Notes: generated from the sequence alone by a model not told the origin. 64,000 nt of DNA from Branchiostoma floridae (GCF_000003815.2 NC_049989.1:12466702-12530701), one strand, 5' to 3'; counted from the stretch's first letter, positions 37,586 through 48,656 are shown. Numbers and translations are program-made.

Positions 37586-38490
37586 TTTTGTGTTGACGCT
37601 TGTTGGTAACCCTATCAGTTTGCTAACTGATACCTACATTGTAATAAGATCAAATCCCCTATACAACTGGTAATCGCCTTCGAATATATTATTTATTAGC
37701 AGATATACATACGTATGCTCTACGAAAATAATTCAATAAACAATATGTGGTTTGCCCTCTCAAGATATCAGACCAAGAGATTCCATAACGTTATTCTCAA
37801 GTGTGTGAAACTAACACTATTGAAGCAAGAAGTGGTCGCAGTAAAACCGCGGCAGTGCAGGCTTGATGAGAACCATACCCTTCATTTCATTTCATTTACT
37901 ACGAAACCTTCTAGCCGACTTGGGCTAATCTTCCAAGGTTCACAACATGAACACAAACAAGAAAGCTTCTGAAAAAAGCTGGCCGGTGCGTATTTTGGAA
38001 AAAGCCTGGATGTTAAACAAAATCACACGAAAAAAGAGTTTTTAAACATCGAATTACTGAATTGGTCTTTCTTCTATTAAAAAAAACATTACATGAGATT
38101 TGTCTAACAAAGAAAAAAANATTGCCATGGCGACGGTAATATTGTTTGACTTTTTTGTACGTATTGTATTGTATGTTGATAGAGATGATTGAGGAATTGT
38201 ATGCTTGGTAAGTCATGATGATGTTCCGGGCTGTATGTGCTAGTGTCGTAGTGTCGCGATACGTTGGCTTAATGTACTGTGTAGTATGATGTTTTTGATA
38301 CACAAGTTAAGTATTATCATGAAGAAATATCAATACAATTAAACTAAAATTAATATGATTATGTCAAACATGCTACATGTTACATTGATATTTTGCAATA
38401 ATCTGCGCCTGGCCAGATAAGTGTTTATGGCAGCGGTTCCAAGGAATCAAGGCATCTGGCCAATGCTGCAATGTTGATGTAGGTATATGA
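37586..38490. other. Intergenic DNA, no recognised gene
   Basis: Contains one undetermined base at 38120 within an A-rich run. No motif or exon with good splice sites was recognised. If the ABC transporter has an upstream non-coding exon or promoter, it would be here. Confidence 0.4.
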
Positions 38491-38901
38491 ATAAGCCATT
38501 CTATAACATCTGCTCGAAGATCAAGAGCTAAACGACCTTCTGTGGCATACAGGGAGATAGAAAGTTACGGTAGGTTGGTACTTGCGGGTAAAAACTTCTC
38601 GGTTCAGTTGAAATACGGGTCAAAGTTATGTGCGTTTCGTGGATCTTTTTCCCTGGGAGACAGACGGGATCGAGCCTGGTTACCACACCGTAGCCCGATC
38701 TCAATATCTATCGTGCAGGGGTCTGGCAGGATGACTGTAGAATGGCTCTCCAATGCCCTTGGTCAGAGAGAGGAGAACCTAGGATTGATAACCACCCCAG
38801 GTAGCCAGCTACAACGCACCACAGTTGGTCAGCAGGCTATTGTAGTAGCGAATCAGGGACTAGATATGGCTCAAGGGTGTAATGAGCTATTTTCAAAATA
38901 A
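38491..38901 (+). CDS. Unassigned open frame without ATG start
   Basis: The frame is open for 136 codons from the stop at 38488-38490 to the stop at 38899-38901 but has no early ATG. The residue mix looks protein-like (GSGRMTVEWLSNALGQREEN, then QQAIVVANQGLDMAQGCNEL). I recognise no family. It could be an exon, a remnant of a mobile-element protein or chance. No convincing acceptor could be tied to a neighbouring exon. Confidence 0.2.
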   Translation: MSHSITSARRSRAKRPSVAYREIESYGRLVLAGKNFSVQLKYGSKLCAFRGSFSLGDRRDRAWLPHRSPISISIVQGSGRMTVEWLSNALGQREENLGLITTPGSQLQRTTVGQQAIVVANQGLDMAQGCNELFSK

Positions 38902-40270
38902 CAGCAGAACTTTAAGGCTGGAACTTTGTAAGGTCCACCTGCCCTTTCCCCCAAAAGGGTAGCGATAACTCCTTCGGGTTAAACTCCCCCGGAGCGCTAA
39001 TGTGAGATTGGCGGGCTGACTGGCTTGGTTCCCCGTACTAAACTCGTTAGCTACCCGGTCCTGTCTGGCTCCCAGGGTATGGATCTTGAAACGTGCTAAC
39101 TGTGATTAAAACGCAAACGGACACTCCTTCGTCGGGATTTTCCTATTTTGAAATACTCCCCGTGGAAGTAGGGCATGATCATGATACAGAAGCCACTCTT
39201 CGTGCCGACTTAGTTTTGTTCCGTGCTACTCAGTGTACATGACGACCTGTTCGATGTGTGCCCTGGTGGTTTGTGATATAGACGAGAGTCCTGTTTACGT
39301 CTGCCCTCTAAAGGATTTCTTATCCCGAACTTTATTCTTTATCCAAAAAAGGACTTCCGGGCCCTTGTCCCAAGAATTTTGCTAGCTTTTTACGTCAAAC
39401 TGAAGGGTTACTTCCTATACCGGGACACGTGTTCGTCGGGCCCATGCCGGCCACGGGGTGCCACCTCCCCGCTTGCCGCTTGGTGACGTGGGTGGCCGGG
39501 CAATTATCGGAAGCTGGGCGCTCCAGGGAAAACATGAGATGGGGCATCTTAGTTTAAGGTTATGTCAGGAGGAGGAAGAGACATGTCATCCTTTTGGGTA
39601 AGCGTGATTATCGTCGCGATGGTTCTGCTCTGTTCTGTGAGTGTGAGTGGTTCTGTTCTAGTGATCAGTGGCGGTTTGTTTACACATATTATCCGTGAAG
39701 GGGGGTGGGGGGGGGGGGGGCAGGCAATTATGTGGTACTTATTTCCTCCAGGCCCTCCCTCATGGATGCCTTTGGTTATCACTTATCAGTAACGCATATT
39801 TTATTCTGATCTAAACAAACACAGAAACGCTAAACCATGTGTATAACGGTGGGGCACTACATCCTCTAATCAAACCTCGTTGTGACTAGGACGTCCTCTC
39901 TTACTTGTCTAATATTTCTTCAAAACATTTACATCTTTCCAAATTATGCCTAACAACAGTTATGGGAAGACCAGTATAGGATTCTATAAGAAATGAACCG
40001 TTAAACGCTGTTATGTGACCTTTGACCTTATAAAATACAACACGGCTGATCTCATTGACCATATTTCACCTTGAATTAAGTTAAACAATTATAACCGTCC
40101 ACAATGCCCCATCTGCAAGACCGAGCTGAAGTTAGCAGCCCGTTTACCAGCACCAGTTGTGGCACGTAGACACCACGCACTCGCAGTTGCACGTACGTCG
40201 GTTTGTACCCTTAGCTTTAAAATGGTTAGACCAGTCCTGCTATGTATCTCAAGAACATCTTGATGTTTGA
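38902..40270. other. Intergenic DNA, no recognised gene
   Basis: A poly-G run interrupted by one T lies at about 39700-39721 and could form a G-quadruplex. GC-rich patches (39420-39500) have no recognisable coding pattern. Nothing else is supported. Confidence 0.4.
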
Positions 40271-41970
40271 GTCTACACGACATGAAGAGTGTATTCATGT
40301 TTACTGTACTATACCTTGGACATTTTGTATCAAACACCCTAAGGTGCAACACGGTATCTTTAAGCTATACTACGTAATGTTTGGACAATACAGTATGTTT
40401 TTGTTGGGTTTCGCCTGCGTGCCTGTCTTGATCAGGCGGTCCAGGGCGCGACTCATCTTTAAGGGATATACATGAATGTTGTGATCGAGGCACACCTCTC
40501 GTAGCTTTCTTAGCCCGGCTTGCACCGAATGGTTCTACAACTTACATAGAAATAAACGTTAAAAGGGGAAAATTTGTCATAACATGCCGGACTCAGTCCT
40601 GCATGGGGCTAATAAGTCGTGTATGTGTAGAGAGTCGTGAGCATGACAGGCCCATTTGTCACACCGACTCAAAGGGTGACTACCACCAAGGAGGTTAAAG
40701 AAAGACAGGAGAGAGCTCAGTCATTAACACCCCACTGCGGGCTATTGTTCAGACCCTCCGGGCCCATTGTTTCCGCTATCCGGCGGCGCGTCTCTGATGA
40801 CCATCATGGCCGCGGGGTTTCCCGCCATTTCTGATGAGCCCGGACGTGTCAGCCAATCACATGAGCCCAGCCATGACGTCATGCACCGCGATCCCGGCCG
40901 AGGACGACCGAGGGTTGCCGAACTGTGAGCGAGATGAGCGCAGTTTCCGCAGATTTCCTTATTTGGGAAGCGAAGGTGACGTGTGCAAACAGTACTGTTG
41001 TGGAGAGACCAAGATGGCGATCATGTCGATACTTGTTTCGGCGCTGTGCGACCAAGTTGAGTGAATTTACAGGCATTTTTGTCGCTGTATCCCCGATTTT
41101 TTTGTCTCAGAATTATGAACAATATTCTCTACTTCATGTGTCTATTAAAAAATTATTACGCTTGCCCCGCAAAAGAGACTTTTTTTCAACGATAGTAGTG
41201 GGCTTGGGTGTGCCAAATAAGTATTTGTTGTTGCTGTTTGCGATCGATTTTTGCTGTTCGTGATGCATGAATTTTGTACTCTGAGGGCTCCGTGGATGTT
41301 CATGGCAATGATGGGAAGCAAGATGATATTTCCGAGGAAATGTATTTTGTCGGTATTGAGGGAGTTTTTGCCTCACGAGGAACGCATTTTTTTTACACAG
41401 ATGGCTTGATATCTTAATTTGACAGACTTGAAAATAAAGTTGCATAGCGTTTCTCAAGCTTCTTACAAATACTATGAAATATATCCGTGTGTCCTGGGCT
41501 ATGAAAGCCGACCCAGCGTTCTTCTACACCGCGTGACTTGTTGTTACACACATTTCTGTGGCCCGTGGGGAACTATGCTCGCACTTGCCTCAGGCGAAGT
41601 ATCGTCACTATTGATATCTGTTTCCTTAGTAAAAGTAGCGCTGTATTTAATGAGAATCATCCTCAAAATCGCTGAAATCCCGGCCCCAAATCGATGTTCC
41701 TGGACGAGTGATGTTGAAACTGACTCGTAAACAAAGGCCCACGCTAGCCTGGCGAGATGCAGATTGGGGTAATTAGCACTTCGATGTGATTCACACTCGC
41801 GGCAAAGATCGGAACAATAGGAACGCTCTCCTCTCTTTCTTTAACCTCCTTGCTACCACATTCCAAACCAAAGATACTGTAAGTCGACAACGCATGATGA
41901 GTGTGTTCATGTTTACTGTGCACTTGGGGAAGTTTGTATCAAACACCTTAAGGTGCAGCAAAGTAACAGT
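40262..41970 (+). repeat. Pair of diverged direct repeats
   Basis: The segment around 40280-40355 (GTGTATTCATGTTTACTGTA, then TTTGTATCAAACACCCTAAG) recurs with changes around 41895-41965 (GTGTGTTCATGTTTACTGTG, then TTTGTATCAAACACCTTAAG). The two are about 1.6 kb apart. The nature of the source element is unknown. Confidence 0.5.
40740..41065 (+). promoter_or_regulatory. GC-rich, CRE-containing promoter-like segment
   Basis: GC and CpG content rise locally, and a full cAMP-response-type palindrome (ATGACGTCAT) lies near 40874 beside a CCAAT-type word (AGCCAATCAC). A related segment with the same core is at 43195-43330. Short frames here (such as one starting ATGGCGATCATG near 41014) end quickly and lack a good donor. 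It may be the promoter of an unidentified transcript. Confidence 0.3.
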
Positions 41971-42539
41971 AAAGATCACGGCGCTGCAATCCATGAAGAT
42001 CGAGCGGGTACAAAAATAACCTGGAATCCAGTCTACCGTGGATTGGCCAGGCTAACTTCGGGACAGGAGAGTCTTTCCACCGCCGGGGTCATATACAATG
42101 ACAGCAGACGAAAAACCAAAATACTAGTAGTGCAATTTGGTGAAATTTCACCACATTCGCAAGCGTGCCTCTATTGTCTCTCACCGGACATTTGTATCAT
42201 GTATCTGTCTCGTGATATGTTCTGGTACTTCCCACTTGTGGCTATGCCTTGTTTGTTCATTCTCAACTTTCTGTGATGAATGTGAGCACTCATTTGTTAG
42301 ACATGAAAATGACGTCTAAAATAATAGGTACAACCACACCTGGAGGCATAATAAGATCTTCACCTTACGGAGACTCATGATCAGCATAGAAAACTTAGTT
42401 TCTACGTGTTGTCGGGCGTGTACGGGGGTTGAAGTCTGTAATCATTACTGCTTTCGTTGGGTGTTTGGTCAACGCTGCGATATCAAAATTCCCCCGTTGC
42501 CTATTTATACAATCAAGGATAAAACCTTACAAATGTGGC

Positions 42540-42715
42540 ATTGCTTTTATTTGCATGAGAAAGGTGGGCGTCTCCAACTTAGTCAATTTATTCGTTGGTT
42601 GGTACACCCCTACCCCAAGGGAGACCATTCAGTTGAATGGTGGGCGTCTCCAACTTAGTCAATTTATTCGTTACTTAGTACACCCCTACCCCTAGGGACA
42701 CCATACTATGTGGAT
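42540..42715 (+). repeat. 176-bp direct repeat, copy 1
   Basis: Matches 44403-44578 with a constant offset of 1863 bases and no indels seen. Inside each copy is a tandem duplication of about 76 bases: GGTGGGCGTCTCCAACTTAG recurs at 42563 and 42639. The pair could be the ends of an element or the product of a duplication. Confidence 0.7.
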
Positions 42716-42720
42716 ATAGT

Positions 42721-42905
42721 CACAAGAAATACTCGCTCCTGATTGGCTGAGGAAAGATGGCCATGTTCTAATAGTAGTTAGATCATGGGAGTGACCTGAC
42801 AATGTGGGGACCCCAACAAACTCCAAGGGTGGCGGAGCAGTACCAAATCCACACAGTCAGGCCACTACCAGGATCTAACTGACTTAGAACATGGCCATCT
42901 TTCCG
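42721..42905. mobile_element. Inverted-repeat element
   Basis: AAAGATGGCCATGTTCTAA (42753-42771) faces its exact complement at 42884-42902 across a loop of about 112 bases. The outer word AAATACTCGCTCCTGATTGG at its left edge occurs inverted at about 46849-46875, so at least two copies of the family are present. Confidence 0.6.
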
Positions 42906-43194
42906 AAGCAAAAATACACTTTTTTTAGTCATTTAGAAACATGCAGTTTTCCTAGCTAGCGGACAGACAGGCTACATTCTTCTCCTATTTGTCATTCATG
43001 ACCCTGGTGATGGCGCCTCACACCTTTTGCTCATGAGGGTTGTGTGAAATTCATGTCAGGTTTTACAACACTTTTTTGCACCACAATGCCATTGTTTTTT
43101 GGGTGTATGTCAGTTTGATCCCAGTTCCCAACCTGACCTCAAATGAAAGGAGTCGGCCCAAAATTAGCACCTTGCCGCGGCCTTTGTTTTGCGA

Positions 43195-43330
43195 TGTTAA
43201 ACCCTGCTGTGTCCTATTGTTCCGGCGTGCCGGCGGCAGTCCTTTGTAAGCCATGTTTGACTCCCCATAAAAGCCGCATAATGAGCCAGTCATGACGTCA
43301 TGGCAGCGGCAGGGACCGAGGCCGGCCCTA
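43195..43330 (+). promoter_or_regulatory. CRE-containing GC-rich segment, relative of the one at 40.8 kb
   Basis: Shares ATGAGCC...CATGACGTCATG with 40860-40885 and has the same GC-rich surroundings (GGCAGGGACCGAGGCCGGCC). It directly precedes the palindrome cluster at 43338-43536. Confidence 0.3.
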
Positions 43331-43337
43331 TTAGAAG

Positions 43338-43536
43338 TCCAGCACCGGAAAAGTTAAGCACTGGAAATCCAGTGCTCGCATTGGGTTCAGCACTGGAATT
43401 CCAGTGCTGAGGGAGCATGAGCACTGGAACAAGGCCGTTCAGCACTGGAAAACCAGCGCTGACGTTTGTTCAGCACTGGAAAACCAGTGCTGAGGCCGAT
43501 TCGACCCATTGATTCAGCACTGGAACACCAGTGCGG
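43338..43536. repeat. Cluster of short palindromes with CAGCACTGG arms
   Basis: Five hairpin-forming words of 20-22 bases, of the form CAGCACTGG-AAAA-CCAGTGCTG, lie at 43357-43376, 43388-43409, 43440-43461, 43471-43492 and 43515-43536, with a half site near 43420 and a worn one near 43338. The spacers (10-30 bases) are unlike one another. Arm changes are few (one arm has GCGCTG, the last GTGCGG), and the four-base centre varies. Confidence 0.8.
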
Positions 43537-44402
43537 AGACCGTTACTTTTGTATACTTGCTTGTCAATAAGAGTGAACAATAAAAACAATGCCGATAGTC
43601 GGTTGGGTGTATGTAAATCAAGACCAATTTGCACCTTAATGTTAATGTTTTTTTTTTTCAAAAGTGAGTCGAAGATGGTTCAAAAGGGACAAATTATGAG
43701 CCGACTCCTTCCCCTCTTTCAACCTCCTTGGTAGGACGTGGCATGTCTGGAAGGCCAATTTCTCGAGTATGTTCAGCCGTTTTCACAGTATGTTAGGACG
43801 AGTTCCGTACACAGCCCGACACGTCTGAGTTCCAGCTTGAGCTGGCGGACGTTTTGCTGCAGCCTATTGGCATCTCTGCCGAACTGTTCTGTAGTTTTGA
43901 TACTGACCAGTTCCTGCCAGACAGACCGGCCAATGTCGCTGCCCCCTCCCCTACTAGTATTTCATTCACCCAGCTGGTGCAACCGTTCTGACGAGCTGTC
44001 CTGTTCCCAGTTCGACCCCTTCCTGGTAGACCACATCATGCATTATCTTCTGCAATTTTAGTATGTTTCTCGTTTATGGAAGTATTGATTGTATGCCTCA
44101 CGTTTGCCTCGTTTTTATCAATTTAACGCGCATGATTTTATGTAGCATCTCTACTTTTTAAAGTTTTTCTTTACTATTTTGGAACTTGTTCCCTAGCTTG
44201 ATGTAACCAAGGAGGTTATATTTTTCATGTCTTTGATGTAGCGCTGTTTGTACATTTTCTTGTTACAAGAAACTTTTTATTATTGTCTTGTTCGTTTTCT
44301 GACTTTCTTTCATGACCGTTAGAATTTACTTTGTTTATGTTATGAATAAAGATGTTCAGTAACATAGGTTGATTTACTGTTTCCATTTTTGTTAATTCTT
44401 TA
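43537..44402. other. No recognised gene
   Basis: A 107-codon plus-strand frame (43738-44061) shows no family resemblance. Around 44217-44345 the sequence is T-rich. Together with the CRE segment and palindrome cluster, this stretch lies between the two 176-base direct repeats. Confidence 0.4.
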
Positions 44403-44578
44403 ATTGCTTTTATTTGCATGAGAAAGGTGGGCGTCTCCAACTTAGTCAATTTATTCGTTGGTTGGTACATCCCTACGCCTAGGGAGACCAGTCAGTTGAA
44501 TGGTGGACGTCTCCAACTTAGTCAATTTATTCGTTACTTAGTACACCCCTACCCCTAGGGACACCATACTATGTGGAT
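44403..44578 (+). repeat. 176-bp direct repeat, copy 2
   Basis: Same sequence as 42540-42715 with a few substitutions (for example ACATCCCTACGCC for ACACCCCTACCCC) and the same internal 76-base duplication. Confidence 0.7.
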
Positions 44579-44907
44579 TTAGAATACTGGATGTGAATTA
44601 GTTTTCTTCTGATATAACGGCAACTGGGAAATACAGACGGGATCCCGTTCTTGTATACGCGAACGTGTAACACGTCTGCAGGGACACCACCCAGGGAAGT
44701 TTAATACCGGATAGGACATGGGTTAAAATCCCTGCTAATTATCAACACTAATGGTGTCAAAAGGTTTTGAGCGTTCTGTTTAAATATCTTAAATGTAAAA
44801 GTACAAAAACTTTTCAAATCCCCGGGAAATAAGAGAATGTGCATGTTGTCACCCGCAGATTTTCATGCGCAACTTTTCACGCACACAAAACCCCATCTCT
44901 GTTAGCG

Positions 44908-44940
44908 CAAGGAGCTTTTATCAGTGATAAAAGCTCCTTG
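44908..44940. repeat. Near-perfect 16-bp hairpin with one-base loop
   Basis: CAAGGAGCTTTTATCA (44908-44923) is followed after a single G by its exact reverse complement TGATAAAAGCTCCTTG (44925-44940). Flanking GTTAGCG words occur on both sides in direct orientation. It may be a cruciform or the tip-to-tip junction of two element ends. Confidence 0.8.
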
Positions 44941-45696
44941 GTTAGCGTAAAAGTTTAGATGTAAAGTCTTGAATTTTCGTGAAACATGCATAAAAGTTCC
45001 GTTGTCGTGGTTTTCTAGGTGTTTGGTCGACATACTATCTATCTGACACAGTGACTAAATTTGTCACATCGCCGGATTCTGAGAATCACCACGATAATTT
45101 TTGCCATCTGTTCTACTCTTCGTTCCGTACACCTACAGTGCAGTCAAGGCCACTCTGACATTTCATACGTACCCCCTGGCCCTAGCCTGTGTTTACACAA
45201 GCTCTCTCGCCGGCTGGGCTTAATGACCCCCTCCCCATAGGGTGGCGGCAATTGTAGGGCCGGCCGCTAGGGGCTTGATTTTAGTCAGGCTACCCCTGGC
45301 CCCAGCCCTGGTCGTAACTCATTTTCTGTGACAGCTAATTGCAGCAGATTTGGCCAAACATCCTCCCCTGATCTCTGGCATCTTTGAACCACAACCAGAT
45401 TTTTTGCCTCCATGGTTTCGGCTTTAAAAATCTCCAAACCGTGCTCATGTAGTGTCATGTCCCGTGCCTTTTCTTTGCCAAATTGTACCAACCCCCTTCC
45501 CCACCGACTCACGTTAAACATCCAAGTTGAGAACGGAGTGCCAGAGTGAATCGTGAACCTTAAATCGTTTCTGCCATGTTTGGGTCAAATCATGAGGTTT
45601 TGTTAGATCATTCTACCTATGCACAATGCATTTCTTTCCCGCTATAGTTGCAGCGTGTAACATGGATACCCTAGTTCTCTCTGTTAAAATGTCAAT

Positions 45697-46430
45697 ACAT
45701 TCGTGTGTGGTTGTTACAAGACATGTTGGTATGTGTTTTGATAGAAGATAAATGTGGCGGAGTGGATACAAACGTGTTTTATTTTGTATCTAATCAGAGC
45801 AGTATATACCTCAGAGTAGCAATCCCCATTTAGACACATTTGGGAACAAGTAAATTGGGGGTCAGTAAAACCAGGACTGTTAACGGAAGTTTTTAATTTG
45901 AAATGACTCAGTATTTGATGCATGATAAACAAAAATCAACTAAACTATTCGATTAATCACTAGACCGTGGATAAGATGCCTAGTTTGAGACGGATTATCA
46001 GGGCGAGTTGCGAGTTATTTATCGTTTATACATCGCAAGTTCATTTCGCCGATGCCTTAGAAAATATGGATCGCGACACCATATTCCCATATGTACTGAT
46101 ACATCCCGGATCAATGACAAGCTGAAAGGGAACAGTGTCGCTTATTGTTGTTAAAAGATTAGATAATATCAGTACGGGCGAAAATCATACGGCCGACTGT
46201 TGAAGCACACCACAAGAAAGACGGTCCAAGAATTCATTATTTAAATACGCTTCGTCAATTAACAGGAAACATTGTAGCCGTTAAAACTTAGCACTAGTTT
46301 TTAAGGTAGGCATAAAAGGGTTTAAATGTTTTGATTCGCTATTGTTGTTTTTAGCGTTTTAGGTTGCAATGTAGCAATCGTAAAGTACCCCCTTTTTGAT
46401 AGGTACATCTCAATCTCCCGTTTTGATAGT
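45697..46430 (+). repeat. Segmental duplication, copy 1
   Basis: Matches 47550-48030 in order and orientation: ACATGTTGGTATGTG, TATCTAATCAGAGCAGTATA, ACCAGGACTGTTAACGGA, TGATGCATGATAAAC, then GGAAACATTGTAGCCGTTAA and TTTTTAAGGTAGGCAT. The offset falls from about 1853 to about 1586 bases along the match, so copy 1 has roughly 270 extra bases in its middle. Confidence 0.65.
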
Positions 46431-46837
46431 TGGTTGCGTCTGAATCGCCCCCGTTTGGATAGTTACGACAGAAACAATGTTTTGAAAGGAATGAATTTGA
46501 ACGACAAGCTGTGTTGATGTAAACTCCTGTAAAAGCAGGAATTCCTTGTATTAAAAGCAGACCGCATGATTTATTGTCACCGGACCACCATGGAAATGAC
46601 AAGTCTGTGTCATCTGTGCCATGTGGTGCTGGCTTTTCGTCACACCCGCAACAAGCGTTGTGCTAATCAGAAACGGTCTGTTGAACTGCCTTTTGTTTAG
46701 AGCCAGGCCTTCCAGGCGGTCCGGACTGCCGGACACTGGCACATGCGGGACACATTTTATTCCTCAAGCGGTCATTCTTTCTTAGCACGGCGTGGTGGGA
46801 AGAACGAACATTGCTATTGTAACATTAGAACATTGCC

Positions 46838-46985
46838 ATCTTTCCTCAGCCAATCAGGAGCGAGTATTTCTTGTGATTGTGGTTAGCACGTGTGATTTGT
46901 GATCCGGCTGCCCGGGTTCGGCGCGGGTTCGAATCCGGGGAGTCGGGATGTTGTTTATTTCTGTTCTGACTCGCCCCTCTAGTTG
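46838..46985 (+). mobile_element. tRNA-derived SINE beside an inverted-repeat fragment
   Basis: Bases 46830-46880 are the inverted copy of the edge at 42721-42765. The following TGGTTAGCACGTGTGATTTG and GCGGGTTCGAATCCGG are good box A and box B words with tRNA-like spacing, followed by GTCGGGATG and a body ending TGACTCGCCCCTCTAGTT, as in the minus-strand element at 36080-36245. This is a tRNA-headed SINE. Confidence 0.55.
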
Positions 46986-47549
46986 TTCACTGGTTCTCAT
47001 GCCGATCCTGTGAGTAACAGGCTAGCGGATGTGCCATACAGGGATGTCGGTAAGCGTTTGGAAGTTTTTGTGTGTTTTGCAAACCTCTTCATATTACTCC
47101 TTTCTTTCCTGGTCATTAGAGAAGCAGTTAGAAATAAAATGTATCTCGTCTTCCACCGGTTTTGCAATACAATGATTACAGGTTCTTTCGCCCACGGGTA
47201 GCTAGTTTGCATATTGCCGATCTGACCTCGATATTATCTAGTGATGTTAAATAAGTTTCCATTGAGTATCCCTTCTTTAGTTTCTTAAAGAATCTTCACT
47301 TACCATTATCTATAGACAGTCTATGAGAAAATGTCTGTATGTACAATTGCTTATTAACACAATTTAATCGGACTCAGGTATAGCTTTGAGTGTTTGTTCT
47401 TCTAAAGTGGTTAACATTGTCATCAAGTGACATACGTCTGTGTATTTAAGTGTGATTCTTCCCTTGTATTTAAAGAGTGAGATAGAGCCAGCTTAACAAA
47501 TGGTAGCTTACGAGGTAATAACTCATGTACGCCATACATTGTGGATTAC

Positions 47550-48030
47550 GATTCGTGTGTGATTGATGCAACACATGTTGGTGTGTATCTGCATACAAGA
47601 TGATGGGGCAAAGTCCTTTATTTTTGTATCTAATTAGAGTAGTATAAACCTCGGAGATGCAATGTCTAGTCACATTTTGGAAAAAGAAAATAAGAGGTCA
47701 ATATAACCAGGACTGTTACCGGAGATACTGAATTTAACATCGCCCAGTATATGATGCATGATCAAAAATATCAACTAAACTACCCGATAAGCGCACCTCA
47801 GAGAAGACGGTACAAGATATATCTATTGTTTTACGCTTCGCCAATAAACAGGAAACATTGTAGCCGTTAAAACTTAGTACTAATTTTTAAGGTAGGCATG
47901 AAAAAGTTCCGGGTTATAATGTTCTGATTCGCTGCTATTGCTTTTAGCGTTGTTAGGTTGCAATATACCCATCGTAAAATAGATCCTTTTTGGTTACATT
48001 TCAATCCCCGTTTTGAAAGCTGTGACTATA
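47550..48030 (+). repeat. Segmental duplication, copy 2
   Basis: Second copy of the segment at 45697-46430, with more substitutions and lacking about 270 bases of its middle. It ends about 200 bases upstream of the possible first exon at 48245. Confidence 0.65.
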
Positions 48031-48244
48031 TCGTCCCCGCTTGGATAGTTAAAACAAACAAAACGGGCGGTCCCTGGCCGTCGTCTGGACATCGTCTTGG
48101 GATTGGTCACCGTGCTGACGTCAGTCTGTAAACATTGACAAATAGGAACTGCACAAGTACATTTTCCAACCAATGGCAGCCCTCAGAATAGCGTCAGTTT
48201 GCTTCCCACTAAAGATCGATCACTGACTATCTAGTCAGGCGGAG

Positions 48245-48324
48245 ATGGCGCGGCGGACAAGGTCGGCCGAGTTAGACGCGGCGCTTCAACTGGACAGTGA
48301 AGATGCACAAGCGACTCAATTTCG
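48245..48324 (+). CDS. Possible first coding exon of an unknown gene
   Basis: The ATG sits in a good initiation context (GGAGATGG), and the frame reads MARRTRSAELDAALQLDSED then AQATQF before a consensus donor (CG|GTGAGAG) in phase 2. A CpG-rich flank with TGACGTCA near 48117 fits a promoter. The downstream exons were not identified; the assembly gap at 48489-48656 lies in the presumed first intron. I do not recognise the protein. Confidence 0.4.
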
Positions 48325-48488
48325 GTGAGAGTACCTTGCTAATGATAGCATGTATTATGTGTATAATAGATACGTCACAAGTTGTTAAGAGTGACTAGAG
48401 CTAAATAAACCGAGAGCGTTACGATGTGAATCGTACCAGGTGGATTTTGGGACTGTGTGCTTGGGTTGAGTAACACTGCCAACCTTAA

Positions 48489-48656
48489 NNNNNNNNNNNN
48501 NNNNNNNNNNNNNNNNNNNNNNNNNNNNNNNNNNNNNNNNNNNNNNNNNNNNNNNNNNNNNNNNNNNNNNNNNNNNNNNNNNNNNNNNNNNNNNNNNNNN
48601 NNNNNNNNNNNNNNNNNNNNNNNNNNNNNNNNNNNNNNNNNNNNNNNNNNNNNNNN
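48489..48656. other. Assembly gap (168 N)
   Basis: A run of undetermined bases. Frames that cross it are artefacts of translating N. Confidence 0.98.

Noticed and set aside
43338-43536. CRISPR array
   Set aside because: Repeats are palindromic but spacers are only 10-30 bases and irregular, there are no cas genes, and the DNA is from an animal.
45285-45521. 78-codon minus-strand frame with a protein-like residue mix
   Set aside because: Interesting composition but no family recognised, and no flanking exons or start context; too weak to list as a gene.
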